Assembly: GCF_014203425.1 (NCBI RefSeq)
Contig: NZ_JACHJC010000001.1
Location: 4,862,001 to 4,926,000, forward strand
Length of the DNA: 64,000 bases
Direction of reading: 5' to 3'
DNA from: Micromonospora echinospora
Lineage (GTDB): Bacteria > Actinomycetota > Actinomycetes > Mycobacteriales > Micromonosporaceae
The position numbers were made by a program, and so were the translations under genes. Position 1 is the first letter of the stretch. Each line of letters begins with the position of its first letter. Below the pieces are notes generated by a model. It searched no databases. It had not been told where the DNA came from and saw only the letters and a program-made list of their open reading frames with translations. Shown here one piece after another: positions 43,304 to 52,471 of this stretch.

Positions 43304-44203
43304 TCAGACCACGGCGGGCTGGACCTCGGTGGCCATGGCGAGCGAGCCGAGCAGCGCGGCGTCCTGCGCGAAGTCCGACAGCACGATCTCCGGCGGGTAC
43401 GGCAGCGTCCGGGTGAGCCGTTCGGTCAGCAGCGCCCGCACCATGTCGTTGCCCGCGACGCTGCCGACCAGCACGATCCGCTGCGGATCGAGCAGCAGGC
43501 AGCACGTCACCAGTTGGCGGGCCAGCTCGTCGACGCGCAGGCGGAGCTGGTCACGGACCGGGCCGGGCTGCTCCGCGGCCGCGCACAGGCCGGCCGCGCG
43601 GCCGTCCACGCCCAGCCGCTGCGCCAGCTCGTCCAGGGCCCGGCCGGAGAACGTCGCCTCCAGCATCGGTTCCAACCGGGGCGGCCAGCTGTTGTCGGTC
43701 AGCCCGTACGCGATCTCGCCGGACGCGCCGTGGCGGCCCGGCAGCACCTCGCCGTTGACGGTGACCGCCGCCGCCACCCCGGTCCCGAGCCCGACGACGA
43801 GTCCCGGATCGGCGTCGCGCAGCGCCCCGAGCCGCAGCTCGGCGTAGGCGGCGGCCTTCAGGTCGTTGGTGACCCGCACGTGCGCCAGGCTCAGGTGGGC
43901 GCGGACCGCGTCGGCCAGGCGCAGCTGCTCCCAGCCGGGCACGTTCGGCGCCAGTTCGATGCCGTCGTCGTGAACCACGCCGGGCGAGGCGATGCCGGCC
44001 GCGACGATCGTGCCGCCGGTCTGCTCGGCGAGTTCGCGGGCCCGGTCCAGCGCCCGGGTGAGGGCCTGCTGCGCGCCCTGCTCGGCGTTCGTGGGCAGGC
44101 GCTCGGAGACGAGCAGCCGGCCGTCGACGTCGCCCACGCCGATGGCCATCTTGGTGCCGCCGAAGTCGATGCCGAGCAGGCGCGGATTTGCCGGTCGTTC
44201 CAT
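43304..44203 (-). CDS. ROK-family kinase
   Basis: This 299-residue protein has an N-terminal ATPase motif GIDFGGTKMAIGV and catalytic Asp in VTNDLKAAAYAE, as in ROK sugar kinases. The usual ROK zinc motif (CxCGxxGCxE) is absent: the corresponding region reads GRHGASGEIAYGLTDNSW. The substrate is therefore uncertain and may not be a standard hexose. It is the last gene of the leftward arm; a 95-bp gap separates it from the lyase gene. The ATG at 44203 is chosen without a strong ribosome site. Confidence 0.85.
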   Translation of the reverse strand: MERPANPRLLGIDFGGTKMAIGVGDVDGRLLVSERLPTNAEQGAQQALTRALDRARELAEQTGGTIVAAGIASPGVVHDDGIELAPNVPGWEQLRLADAVRAHLSLAHVRVTNDLKAAAYAELRLGALRDADPGLVVGLGTGVAAAVTVNGEVLPGRHGASGEIAYGLTDNSWPPRLEPMLEATFSGRALDELAQRLGVDGRAAGLCAAAEQPGPVRDQLRLRVDELARQLVTCCLLLDPQRIVLVGSVAGNDMVRALLTERLTRTLPYPPEIVLSDFAQDAALLGSLAMATEVQPAVV

Positions 44204-44298
44204 GGTGATGTCAGATCGCCCTTCGGGCCGTCGGTCCAGATCACGTGGTCGCCGCGACACGACGTCCGCGACCACGGCCAGCTGCGTCTGTCGCCCCG

Positions 44299-45753
44299 TC
44301 ACGGGCCTACCCTCGCCGCGACCGCCTCGGCGAGAGCCGTGTCGGCACGGGTCAGCCGCTCGCGCAACTCCTGCGCCCGCTCCTGCACCGCGTCGAGCAT
44401 TGTAGACAGTCGCCCGACCTGGTCCCGGACGGCCGCCTCGCCGGGGCCGTCGGCCTGGGCGCGGCGCAGCACGAGTTCGGGGCGGACCGCGGCGGCCAGC
44501 AGATCCTTCACCGCGGCGTCGTCGAGCGTCAGACCGAGGTCGGTGGCGGTGGACCGGACCAGCTCCCCGGTCCAGGTCGCGGGCGCGCCGCCGCGTACCA
44601 GGCGGCCGAGCAGCGAGTGGGCGCCCCGGAACGGCACGCCGTGGCGGGCCAGCGCGTCGGCCGCAGCGGTGGTGGTGGCGCCCGAGGCGACGATCTCCTC
44701 GCCCGACGGCGGGCGCAGCGGGTCCAGCTTCGCGATCAGGCCGCCGAGCAGCGAGAAGAACCGGTACGCCCGGTCGTCGCCGTCCCAGAGCCGCGCCTGC
44801 ACGTCGGTGGTGGCGTTGTTGGAGTCCTCCCACCAGGCGGCGCCGACGTTGTTCAGCACGCTCGCCGCGTCGGCCGCCGCGGCGCCGGCCATCGAGACGA
44901 GGTGCTCCAGCACCACCGGGTTGCGCTTCTGCGGCATGATGCTGCTGCCCTGGGTGAACTCGCCGGGCGTGACCACCCAGCCCCAGGTCAGCCAGTCCAT
45001 CAGCGTGCGGGCCAGGCGGGCGCCGGTGGCGAGCGCCTGCGCGTTGAGCGTGGCGACCCGGACCAGGTGGTCCGCGCCGGCCACCGCCTCGTACGAGTTG
45101 ACGATCAGCTGGTCGAAGCCGAGCAGGTCGGCGAGCCGGCGGGGTGAGATGTCCAGGTCGGTGCCGGCGAAGGCGCAGGAGCCCAGCGGCGAGCGGTTCA
45201 TCTCGTCCAGCAGGTCGGCGTACGCGGCCGCCTCGCCCGCCAGCGCCTCGGCGTAGCCGGCGAAGACGTGCCCGATGCTCGTCGGCTGGGCCGGGCGGCG
45301 GTGCGTGTAGCCGGTGACCACCACGTCGGCGTGCCGGTCCGCGCGGTCCAGCACGGTCCGGCCGGTGGCCAGCAGCGCGTCGAGCACCTGGAGCAGCTGG
45401 TCGCGCAGCACCATCCGGAAGACGCCCGCGTCGAGGTCGTTGCGGCTGCGCGCGAGCTGCACGCTGAGCTGCGACACCTCGATGCCGGCCGCGGCGGCGA
45501 GGCGCTTCTCCAGCGTGTAGTACACGTCCTCGACGCTGCCGTCGTACTCCAGGTCCCCGGGCCGGTCCCCGGCGAGGGCGACCAGGCCGCGCAGCATCGT
45601 CGCGGCGGCCTCGTCGGAGATCAGTCCCTGCTCGGCGAGCATGACGACGTGGGCCTTGCTGGCCGTGACCATCGCCGGGTAGAGGTGGGCGACGTGGTGC
45701 TCGAACACCACGCGGAGGTGGTGCTGTTGATAGACGGTCAGTGACGGGCTCAT
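44299..45753 (-). CDS. Argininosuccinate-lyase/fumarase-superfamily lyase
   Basis: This 484-residue member of the aspartase/fumarase superfamily has the signature loop GSSIMPQKRNP at about 269-279, SRNDLDAG near 103-110 and TGYTHRRPAQP with His151. It is closest to argininosuccinate lyase in length and motifs, but no arg genes are near, and the location among importers and amidohydrolases suggests a catabolic C-N lyase releasing fumarate, as in EDDS lyase. GGGAGG precedes the ATG at 45753. Confidence 0.87.
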   Translation of the reverse strand: MSPSLTVYQQHHLRVVFEHHVAHLYPAMVTASKAHVVMLAEQGLISDEAAATMLRGLVALAGDRPGDLEYDGSVEDVYYTLEKRLAAAAGIEVSQLSVQLARSRNDLDAGVFRMVLRDQLLQVLDALLATGRTVLDRADRHADVVVTGYTHRRPAQPTSIGHVFAGYAEALAGEAAAYADLLDEMNRSPLGSCAFAGTDLDISPRRLADLLGFDQLIVNSYEAVAGADHLVRVATLNAQALATGARLARTLMDWLTWGWVVTPGEFTQGSSIMPQKRNPVVLEHLVSMAGAAAADAASVLNNVGAAWWEDSNNATTDVQARLWDGDDRAYRFFSLLGGLIAKLDPLRPPSGEEIVASGATTTAAADALARHGVPFRGAHSLLGRLVRGGAPATWTGELVRSTATDLGLTLDDAAVKDLLAAAVRPELVLRRAQADGPGEAAVRDQVGRLSTMLDAVQERAQELRERLTRADTALAEAVAARVGP

Positions 45754-45800
45754 GGTGGCCTCCCGAGGTGGTGCGTTGTCGTGCGGCGTGCCGCGCGTGG

Positions 45801-46622
45801 TCATCCGGTCGTCTGGTCCGGCCGGTCGGCGCCGGGCGGTCCGGGCAGCGGCGCGGCCAGCCACGCCTCGACCAGCTCGCGCAGCCGGGCGCCCGCGGTG
45901 ACGCGGATCCGCTCGCCGGCCTCCTCGCCGGCCAGCGAGACATGCCCCGACCAGCCCTGCCACGGGTCGGGCCGCGACTCCACGAGCACGTACGGGTACG
46001 GGGTGGGCAGTTTCGGCTTCGGCGGCAGGTCCGGCGCGGCGTCCAGGCGCACCGCGTCCGGGTCGAAGCCCAGCACCGCTGAGCTCTCGTACGCGCCGCC
46101 GTGTCCCCGGGCCGGCAGCTCACCGAACATCTCGGCCGTCTCGTCCGGGCCGACGAGCTGGAACCAGTTCACCAGCATCATGCTGGCCCGCTGCCGGCCG
46201 GACACCCACTCCATCGCGGCGCGGACGGTGGACATGTTGGCGTCGTGCCCGTTGACCACGAGCACCCGGGGGAAGCCCGCCTCGACGATGCCGGCGAGCA
46301 CGTCGGCGAGGTAGCCGACGGCGATCTCCGGCCGTAGCGCCACGGTGCCCGGCCACTGCCGTGTCTGGCCCGGGCAGGCGGCGTACGGCGTGGCCGGGAA
46401 CAGCACCGCCCGGGCGGACCCGGTGGCCAGTTCCCCGGCGAAGCCCTCGGCCAGGATCAGGTCGGTACCGATCGGCAGGTGCGGACCGTGCCACTCGACC
46501 GCGCCGACCGGCAGCACCGCCAGGTCGGCCGCCCCGGTCACGGCGGCGAACGCGTGCCCGGGTACCCGGGTGACCGGGAGAAGCCCTCCCCCGGTCCGCC
46601 ACCGCTCGATCAGTTCGTCCAC
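45801..46622 (-). CDS. Creatininase-family amidohydrolase
   Basis: This 273-residue protein has the creatininase metal motifs: GAVEWHGPHLPIGTD (E, H, D) and VVNGHDANMST, with GGAYESSAVL as the later Glu. Family members hydrolyse creatinine, formamides or lactams; MftE is also a relative. The GTG at 46622 lies inside the end of the permease gene (13-nt overlap), so they are coupled. It probably opens a cyclic amide. Confidence 0.88.
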   Translation of the reverse strand: MDELIERWRTGGGLLPVTRVPGHAFAAVTGAADLAVLPVGAVEWHGPHLPIGTDLILAEGFAGELATGSARAVLFPATPYAACPGQTRQWPGTVALRPEIAVGYLADVLAGIVEAGFPRVLVVNGHDANMSTVRAAMEWVSGRQRASMMLVNWFQLVGPDETAEMFGELPARGHGGAYESSAVLGFDPDAVRLDAAPDLPPKPKLPTPYPYVLVESRPDPWQGWSGHVSLAGEEAGERIRVTAGARLRELVEAWLAAPLPGPPGADRPDQTTG

Positions 46623-48358
46623 TGCTCGGCCCTCCGGGTCGCGGTCCGGCTGGTCTCCAGCCGCCCGGAGAACCACATCACCACGAAGATGAGCAGCACC
46701 TGGAGCATGCCGTAGGCGGCCGCGGTGCCCAGCTCGAAGCTGTACATCCGGTTGTTGATGGCGACCGAGATCGGCACCGTCGACGAGGTGTAGATGAGCA
46801 CCGAGGCGACGAACTCGCCGACGCCGTGCACGAACGCCAGCAGCGCGCCGGCGAGCACGCCCGGCAGCATCAGCCGCACGGTGATCGTGTAGAACGCGCG
46901 CAGCCAGGAGGCGCCGAGGTTGCGGGCGGCGTCCTCCAGCGACGGGTCGATCAGCGCCAGCGTGGCGGAGCTGGACCGGAACACGATCGGCAGGAACCGC
47001 ACGAAGTAGGCCAGCGGCAGGATCCAGAACGTGCCGACCAGCACCTGCCCGAAGCTGAACGCGTTGCCGGTGCTGAACGCCGAGATCAGGTTGATGGCCA
47101 CGACCGTGCCGGGCAGCGCCCAGGCGATCATCACGGCCACGTCGAGCAGGCTGCGCCCGACGAACTTCAGCCGCCGCACCGCGTACGCGACGAGCACGCC
47201 GATCACCACGCAGCCGACGACCGCGAGCAGGCTCATCTGCACCGAGTTGAGGATCGGCTCGAACGCCTTGGGGTCGGTGAAGATGGTGACGAAGTTCTCC
47301 AGCGTGTACGTCGGCGGCAGCACCTCGGTGGTCCAGGACCGGTCCGCGGAGAAGGCGACGAGCGCGATCGCGGCGACCGGGGCGAGCAGGACCAGCGTGG
47401 CCAGCACCGAGGCGAGCGGGGCGAGCCAGCGGCCGATCGGGTTGGTGATCTCCCGCCGGACCGCCGAGATGCCCTTGGACTGCGACTGGTAGTTGCGCCG
47501 TCCCTCGTACCAGCGCATCGCCAGCAGGAAGATGATCGAGACGATGCCGAGCACCGAGGCGTACGCCGAGGCCATCGGCAGGTCGCCGTTGGTGCGGTTG
47601 ATGTAGATCTGCATCGTCATGGTCTGGCTGACGTTGAACAGCAGCGGCGCCGTGTAGGACGCCAGCGACGTCATGAAGACCAGCAGCGACGCCGAGATCA
47701 GCGCGGGGGTGAGCATCGGCAGCAGGATGGTGCGCCACACCCGGAACCGGCCCGCGCCGAGGTTGTACGCCGCCTCCTCGACCGACGGGTCCATCCCGGC
47801 CAGCGCCGCGGACGCGGCCAGGAAGAAGAACGGGTACATGGTGAACGTGTGCACCACGAGCACCCCGGCGATGCCGTCGAAGGCCAGGACCGGCTTCTCG
47901 GTGCCGAGCAGCGCCTGCAGGCCGCGCGGCACGATGCCGATGTTGCTGTAGAGCAGCTGGAAGGAGACCGCGCCGATCAGCGGCGGCAGGGCCGCCGGCA
48001 CCAGGATGATCGCCTCGATGAGCCGCCGGCCGCGGAAGTGGAACCGCTTGAGCAGGAACGCCATCGTCACGCCGACGATGCCGCAGAGCAGCACGCTCGC
48101 GGCCGAGATGAACAGCGAGGTGAACAGCGACTCGCGGGCCACCCCGGAGGAGGAGAGGAACTGGAGGTAGTTGTCCGTGCCGTTGGCGCTCACGCTCTCG
48201 CGGAAGGTGGCGAACATCGGCTGGACGACGAAGCCCCAGAGCACCAGGACCAGCGGCAGCACCAGCAGGTACGGGAACCACCGGGAGTTGGTCCCGCCGG
48301 CCAGGCGCCGGCCGAGGGCCACCGCCCAGCCGGGGGCGGTTCGGGTCGCAGCGGTCAC
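46610..48358 (-). CDS. Fused ABC importer permease (two membrane domains)
   Basis: This 582-residue protein has two BPD_transp_1 domains in one chain, as in FbpB/AfuB-type iron or 2-aminoethylphosphonate importers. EAA-type loops occur near AAYNLGAGRFRVWRTILLPM and AARNLGASWLRAFYTITV. About 12 transmembrane helices are predicted. Start and stop overlap both neighbours, with GTGA at 48355-48358. It is the sole permease for the leftward importer. Confidence 0.92.
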   Translation of the reverse strand: MTAATRTAPGWAVALGRRLAGGTNSRWFPYLLVLPLVLVLWGFVVQPMFATFRESVSANGTDNYLQFLSSSGVARESLFTSLFISAASVLLCGIVGVTMAFLLKRFHFRGRRLIEAIILVPAALPPLIGAVSFQLLYSNIGIVPRGLQALLGTEKPVLAFDGIAGVLVVHTFTMYPFFFLAASAALAGMDPSVEEAAYNLGAGRFRVWRTILLPMLTPALISASLLVFMTSLASYTAPLLFNVSQTMTMQIYINRTNGDLPMASAYASVLGIVSIIFLLAMRWYEGRRNYQSQSKGISAVRREITNPIGRWLAPLASVLATLVLLAPVAAIALVAFSADRSWTTEVLPPTYTLENFVTIFTDPKAFEPILNSVQMSLLAVVGCVVIGVLVAYAVRRLKFVGRSLLDVAVMIAWALPGTVVAINLISAFSTGNAFSFGQVLVGTFWILPLAYFVRFLPIVFRSSSATLALIDPSLEDAARNLGASWLRAFYTITVRLMLPGVLAGALLAFVHGVGEFVASVLIYTSSTVPISVAINNRMYSFELGTAAAYGMLQVLLIFVVMWFSGRLETSRTATRRAEQWTN

Positions 48359-49428
48359 GGCTTGACCACCCAGAGCCGCTCCGGTACGAGCCGCAGACCC
48401 ACGACGTCGCCGAGCTGGAGGCCGGCCGGCGCGTCGATCAGGGCCGCCATCACCTCGTTGCCGTCGACGTCGACGCTGATGTGGGTGGCCATGCCGGTGA
48501 ACTCGACGTGGCTGATCCGGCCGCGCATGGCCGCCGTGTCGTCGTCGCCGCCGAGCGCGATGTGCTCGGGACGCGCGGAGACGAGCGCGGTGTCGCCCTC
48601 GCCGAGCCCGTGCCCGGCGGGGGCGCCGACGTCGATGGTGGCGCCGCCGGGCAGGCGTACCGCGACGCTTGCGTCCGTCGCGCCGGTCACCGGCAGGCTC
48701 AGCACGTTGCTGCGCCCGATGAACCGGGCCACGAACGCGTTCGCCGGCTTGTAGTAGATCTCGTGCGGGGTGCCGACCTGCTGGACCCGGCCGGATTCCA
48801 TGACCGCGATCCGGTCCGACATCGCCATCGCCTCGGCCTGGTCGTGCGTGACGTAGATCGAGGTGGTGCCGCTCTCGCGCTGGATGCGCCGGATCTCGGC
48901 GCGGGTCTCCTCGCGCAGCTTGGCGTCGAGGTTGGACAACGGCTCGTCGAGCAGCATGGTGCGCGGGCGGATGACCAGGGCCCGCGCCAGCGCGACCCGC
49001 TGCTGCTGGCCTCCGGAGAGCGCGTCGATGCGCCGGTCGCCGTACCCGGAGAGGTGCACCTGGGCGAGCGCCTCCTCGATCCGCCGGGCCTGGTCGGCGC
49101 GGGAGACCCGGCGGACCTTGAGCCCGTACGCGACGTTCTGCGCCACTGTCATGTGCGGGAACAGCGCGTAGTTCTGGAACACCATGCCGGTGTCCCGCTT
49201 GTTCGGCGTCCAGTGGGTGACGTCGTCGTCGCCGAAGTGGATGCGACCGGAGGTCGGGAAGTAGAAGCCGGCCACCATGCGCAGCGTCGTCGTCTTGCCA
49301 CAACCGCTCGGCCCGAGCAGCGTGAAGAACTCGCCGGCTCCGATGGTGACGGTGACGTCATCGACCGCCGCGGAGTCGCTCGACTTGGCGAAGCGCTTAC
49401 TGACCGCCGTCAGTCGGACATCGATCAT
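48355..49428 (-). CDS. ABC importer ATPase (Fbp/PotA type)
   Basis: This 357-residue ATPase has Walker A GPSGCGKTTT, signature LSGGQQQR, Walker B TMLLDEPLSNLDAKLRE and a C-terminal TOBE/OB domain (VSARPEHIALGG), typical of polyamine, iron and sugar importers. AAGGA precedes the ATG at 49428. It pairs with the fused permease and the binding lipoprotein. Confidence 0.93.
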   Translation of the reverse strand: MIDVRLTAVSKRFAKSSDSAAVDDVTVTIGAGEFFTLLGPSGCGKTTTLRMVAGFYFPTSGRIHFGDDDVTHWTPNKRDTGMVFQNYALFPHMTVAQNVAYGLKVRRVSRADQARRIEEALAQVHLSGYGDRRIDALSGGQQQRVALARALVIRPRTMLLDEPLSNLDAKLREETRAEIRRIQRESGTTSIYVTHDQAEAMAMSDRIAVMESGRVQQVGTPHEIYYKPANAFVARFIGRSNVLSLPVTGATDASVAVRLPGGATIDVGAPAGHGLGEGDTALVSARPEHIALGGDDDTAAMRGRISHVEFTGMATHISVDVDGNEVMAALIDAPAGLQLGDVVGLRLVPERLWVVKP

Positions 49429-49488
49429 TTCGTGGTCCTTCCAGGACGGAGCCGGGCCGTGCCGGAGCACGGCCCGGTCCTGAGCGTC

Positions 49489-50541
49489 TTAGCCCTTGCC
49501 CTTGATCTGGGCGTTCCAGTGGGTGATCCAGGCGGTCTCGTTCTTGCCGATCACGTCCCAGTCGACGTTCATCGGCTTGAGGTCGAGCTTGGTCAGCCAC
49601 TCGGGCTTCTCGGCGATCTCGACCGCGGGGATCTGGAAGTAGTCCTTGGCCAGGCTGGCCCGCAGCGAGTCGTCGAAGAGGAACTCGAGGAACTTCTTCG
49701 CGCCCTCGGTGTTGCCGCCCTTGACGGCGGCCACGCCGTCGACGAGCACCGGCGCGCCGGAAGCCGGCATGACGTAGCCGAACGGCATCTTCTCGTTGGC
49801 CTGCAGCAGGATGTCCTGGAGGTTCCAGGCGCTGACCACGCCCTGCTCACGCGACATCTTCAGGTAGAGGTCGCTGGGGTTGGCGGCGTACTCGACGGTG
49901 TTGGCGTCGAGCTTGCGCAGCCAGTCGTAGCCGGGCTGCGGGTTCGACCCGTCGGGGGTGTAGCGCTGGATCATCGAGGCGTAGATCGAGCGCATGGTGC
50001 CGGAGGCGGCCACGTCCCGGATGATGATCTTGTCTTTCCACTTCGGGTCGACCAGGTCGTCCCAGTCCTTCGGCGCGGTCTCCGGGGTCAGCGCCTTGTT
50101 GTTGTACATGATGACCTCGGGCAGCAGGATCTCGCCGAACCAGCGGCCCTCGGCGTCCTTGTACCGCGCGTCGATCTTCGAGGCGAACGACGGCTGCCAG
50201 GGCTCCAGCAGCCCCTCGCCCGCGCCGGCGGCGAGGCCCTGCTGGGTGCCGCCCCACCAGACCGACGCCTGCGGGTTGGCCTTCTCGGCGCGGACCCGCT
50301 CGAGCACCTCCTGGGCGCCCATGTTGAGCACCTCGACCTTGCCCTTGTACTCGGGGTTCTTGGCCGTGAACTGCTCCACGACGTAGTCGGTGACCGACTT
50401 GTCGCGGGCGCTGTAGATGACGACCTTCTCGGCCGGCGCGGCGCCGGAGGAGCCGGCGTCCTTGTCGTCGTCGCTGCTGCCGCACGCGCTGACGGCCAGC
50501 AGCGCGCTGAACGCGACGGCCAGGGCCAAACGACGTTTCAT
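49489..50541 (-). CDS. ABC importer binding lipoprotein (Fbp/PotD type)
   Basis: This 350-residue lipoprotein has lipobox AVSACG after a signal peptide and an acidic tether. The mature domain is type 2 periplasmic-binding (VVIYSARDKSVTDYVVEQF, then MYNNKALTPETAPKDWDDL). Relatives bind ferric iron, 2-aminoethylphosphonate or polyamines. The iron-ligand tyrosine pair of FbpA is not evident, so an organic solute is likelier. GGAGGT precedes the ATG. First gene of the leftward arm, downstream of the ROK repressor gene. Confidence 0.9.
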   Translation of the reverse strand: MKRRLALAVAFSALLAVSACGSSDDDKDAGSSGAAPAEKVVIYSARDKSVTDYVVEQFTAKNPEYKGKVEVLNMGAQEVLERVRAEKANPQASVWWGGTQQGLAAGAGEGLLEPWQPSFASKIDARYKDAEGRWFGEILLPEVIMYNNKALTPETAPKDWDDLVDPKWKDKIIIRDVAASGTMRSIYASMIQRYTPDGSNPQPGYDWLRKLDANTVEYAANPSDLYLKMSREQGVVSAWNLQDILLQANEKMPFGYVMPASGAPVLVDGVAAVKGGNTEGAKKFLEFLFDDSLRASLAKDYFQIPAVEIAEKPEWLTKLDLKPMNVDWDVIGKNETAWITHWNAQIKGKG

Positions 50542-50796
50542 TGGTACCTCCATTTTGCGGGGGAACTATCGGAAGCGGAGAAAGACGGTGTGTGCCCGGC
50601 CCGGGGCGCCGGCGGTGTGCGCCGGTTCCCCGGGGACGGGGTCGAAGGTCCGCGGGTCACGCCCGGAGCGGGGCGCGCCGCGTCGCGCCGCGACCGGTCG
50701 TCCGGGATACGGACGCGGTCGCCGCGACGGTGACTGTGGAGTGGGGTGTCGGGTCGGGGGGTGTCGGGGTCGTCGGGGGCCGGGGTCGGGTGGTGG
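50542..50796. promoter_or_regulatory. Promoter region of the leftward importer operon
   Basis: The 255 bp between the binding-protein start and the ROK-repressor stop hold no gene. The part next to the ATG is less GC-rich and contains GATAGT in the leftward direction, a possible -10 element. I could not find a clear -35, and the ROK repressor gene may read into the operon. Confidence 0.35.
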
Positions 50797-51945
50797 TCAG
50801 GTGAGCGAGGAGCGGGGCACCGCCGCCGAGAGCGCGTAGCTGATCGCTCCGTGCAGCACTGCCTGGTCGCCGAGCGTGGCCCGGCGTACCTCGGTGGGGG
50901 CCGGGGTCCGGGCGGAGACGAGGGTCTGAAGCTGGTCGAGGGCCGCGTCGTCGAGTTCCGCGGCGGCGCCGCTGAGCAGCACCAGTCCCGGATCGACAAC
51001 GCAGGCGCAGGAGAGGATGAGCCCGGCCCAGGCGCCGAGGACCTCGTCGAGGTACTCCCGGGCGGGCGCCGACGTCGCGGCGAGCCGGCTCAGCTCCCGT
51101 ACCGGTGACTCGGGCCGGCGGCCCGGGTTGAGCGCGACGACCCGCTCCGCGATGGCGTTGACCGACCACCGGGCCTCGAAGTCGCCGACACCGCTGTAGC
51201 GGCGCTCGGTCGTGCCGCCCAGCGGCAGGAAGCCGACCTCGCCTGCGGCTCCGCTGGCGCCGCGGCGGACCTTGCCGTCGAGCACGAGGCCGGCGCCGAT
51301 GCCGTCGGCGACGTGGATCAGCAGCAGGTTCGCCACGTCCGCGCCGGCGCCGGCGACGCACTCGCCGGCGGCCATGAGGTTGACGTCGTTGTCGACGACC
51401 ACGGGTACGCCGAGCCGCCGTTGCACGGATTCGCCGATCGGCCACGCCTCGACCAGTCCGACCGACGGCGCGAGGCGTACCGCGCCGTTGCTGGACACGC
51501 CGGGCACCGCGATCGCGACGCCGCGCAGCGAGGGCAGGTTGTCGCCGACCAGGTCGAGGACGAACTCGCAGACGGTCTCCACCACGTTCGCACCGAGCCG
51601 CGCGACGCGGTGCGCGATGACCGCGCCCTCGCTGTCGGCGATCTCGCAGCTGATCCGGGGCGGCTCCAGTGACACCGCCGCGACGAGTTCGGCGCGGGGG
51701 TTGAACTCGAGCATCTCCCGGGGGCGGCCGGTGGTGGGCGCGCCGGGTCCGCGTTCGATGAGGTAGCCCTCGGCGACGAGTTCCCGCACGAGCGCGGTCA
51801 CCGTGGCCGCCGAGAGGCCGGTCATCTCGGCCAGGTCCACTCGGGACAGCCGCCGGGCCTGCCGGGCGGCCAAGATCACCGAGAGACGCTTGATCTCACG
51901 GGACCGCTCACGGCTGACCGGGCTGGTCGGGGCTTTGTCAGACAC
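50797..51945 (-). CDS. ROK-family transcriptional repressor (NagC/XylR type)
   Basis: This 382-residue protein has an N-terminal winged helix (SRVDLAEMTGLSAATVTALVRELVAEGYL) fused to a ROK sugar-binding domain (GVAIAVPGVSSNGAVRLAPS; VVVDNDVNLMAAGE). The GTG start at 51945 follows AGGAAG. It sits upstream of the leftward importer operon and is its likely repressor, with a ligand taken from the sugar-like ROK pocket. Short AT-rich motifs occur just before it and farther upstream. Confidence 0.9.
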   Translation of the reverse strand: MSDKAPTSPVSRERSREIKRLSVILAARQARRLSRVDLAEMTGLSAATVTALVRELVAEGYLIERGPGAPTTGRPREMLEFNPRAELVAAVSLEPPRISCEIADSEGAVIAHRVARLGANVVETVCEFVLDLVGDNLPSLRGVAIAVPGVSSNGAVRLAPSVGLVEAWPIGESVQRRLGVPVVVDNDVNLMAAGECVAGAGADVANLLLIHVADGIGAGLVLDGKVRRGASGAAGEVGFLPLGGTTERRYSGVGDFEARWSVNAIAERVVALNPGRRPESPVRELSRLAATSAPAREYLDEVLGAWAGLILSCACVVDPGLVLLSGAAAELDDAALDQLQTLVSARTPAPTEVRRATLGDQAVLHGAISYALSAAVPRSSLT

Positions 51946-52471
51946 GCTTTCTTCCTAGTGAGAAAAAAGTGTGGCGTCAAGTAACGAGATGATCTCGACG
52001 CTCCGACCAGGGAAATTCTGGGAAGCCGCAAGCCGGGCGCGCCGGGCCACCCCGACATGGCGCACAAAACTGGGCCGTCGCGTCCACATTGGGTGCCCAA
52101 AGCCGGGCAAAGAGTCCCCTAAGGCCGATGCCGCCCCCGAAGCCGGGTCGCTGAGCTGCGCGGATTGTTTCTTCGAATAAGGAAGAAAGTCGTCCGGACC
52201 TATTGACGACGCCTCCGCAAGATCCCTAGGTTACGGCCCGAAGGCCTTCCGGTGGATCGACCCGTTCCCACCGTCTGCACCGCTCACACCGTGACGGTGC
52301 GTGTACACCACCATCCCGTTGTCGAGCACCACGACCAGTGAGGACCTGACGGTCCTCAGTGGACAGCTGTCCGCGTCACGGCCCGGCACGAGCCACGTGT
52401 CAGCCGGCCCGCGCCGGGCCGTGACCGTCCCCAGCCGCAGCACTCTCGCTTCGAGACGAAGAGGTATGCCC
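51946..52471. promoter_or_regulatory. Divergent control region of ROK and PIG-L genes
   Basis: This 526-bp region carries no gene. CTTTCTTCC (51947-51955) just before the ROK gene resembles a perfect inverted repeat TTTCTTC-N7-GAAGAAA at 52168-52188; both are strikingly AT-rich here and may be ROK operators. Rightward, TTGACG (52203-52208), an 18-bp spacer and TAGGTT (52227-52232) form a good promoter for the PIG-L gene, giving a leader of about 230 nt. Confidence 0.55.

Noticed and set aside
46826..48754. Long antisense open frame (642 codons) rich in His, Arg, Gln and Asp over the fused permease
   Set aside because: The composition is typical of a third-position-GC shadow frame, with no domain or ribosome site. 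The opposite strand has a clear two-domain permease with transmembrane helices and overlapping neighbours.
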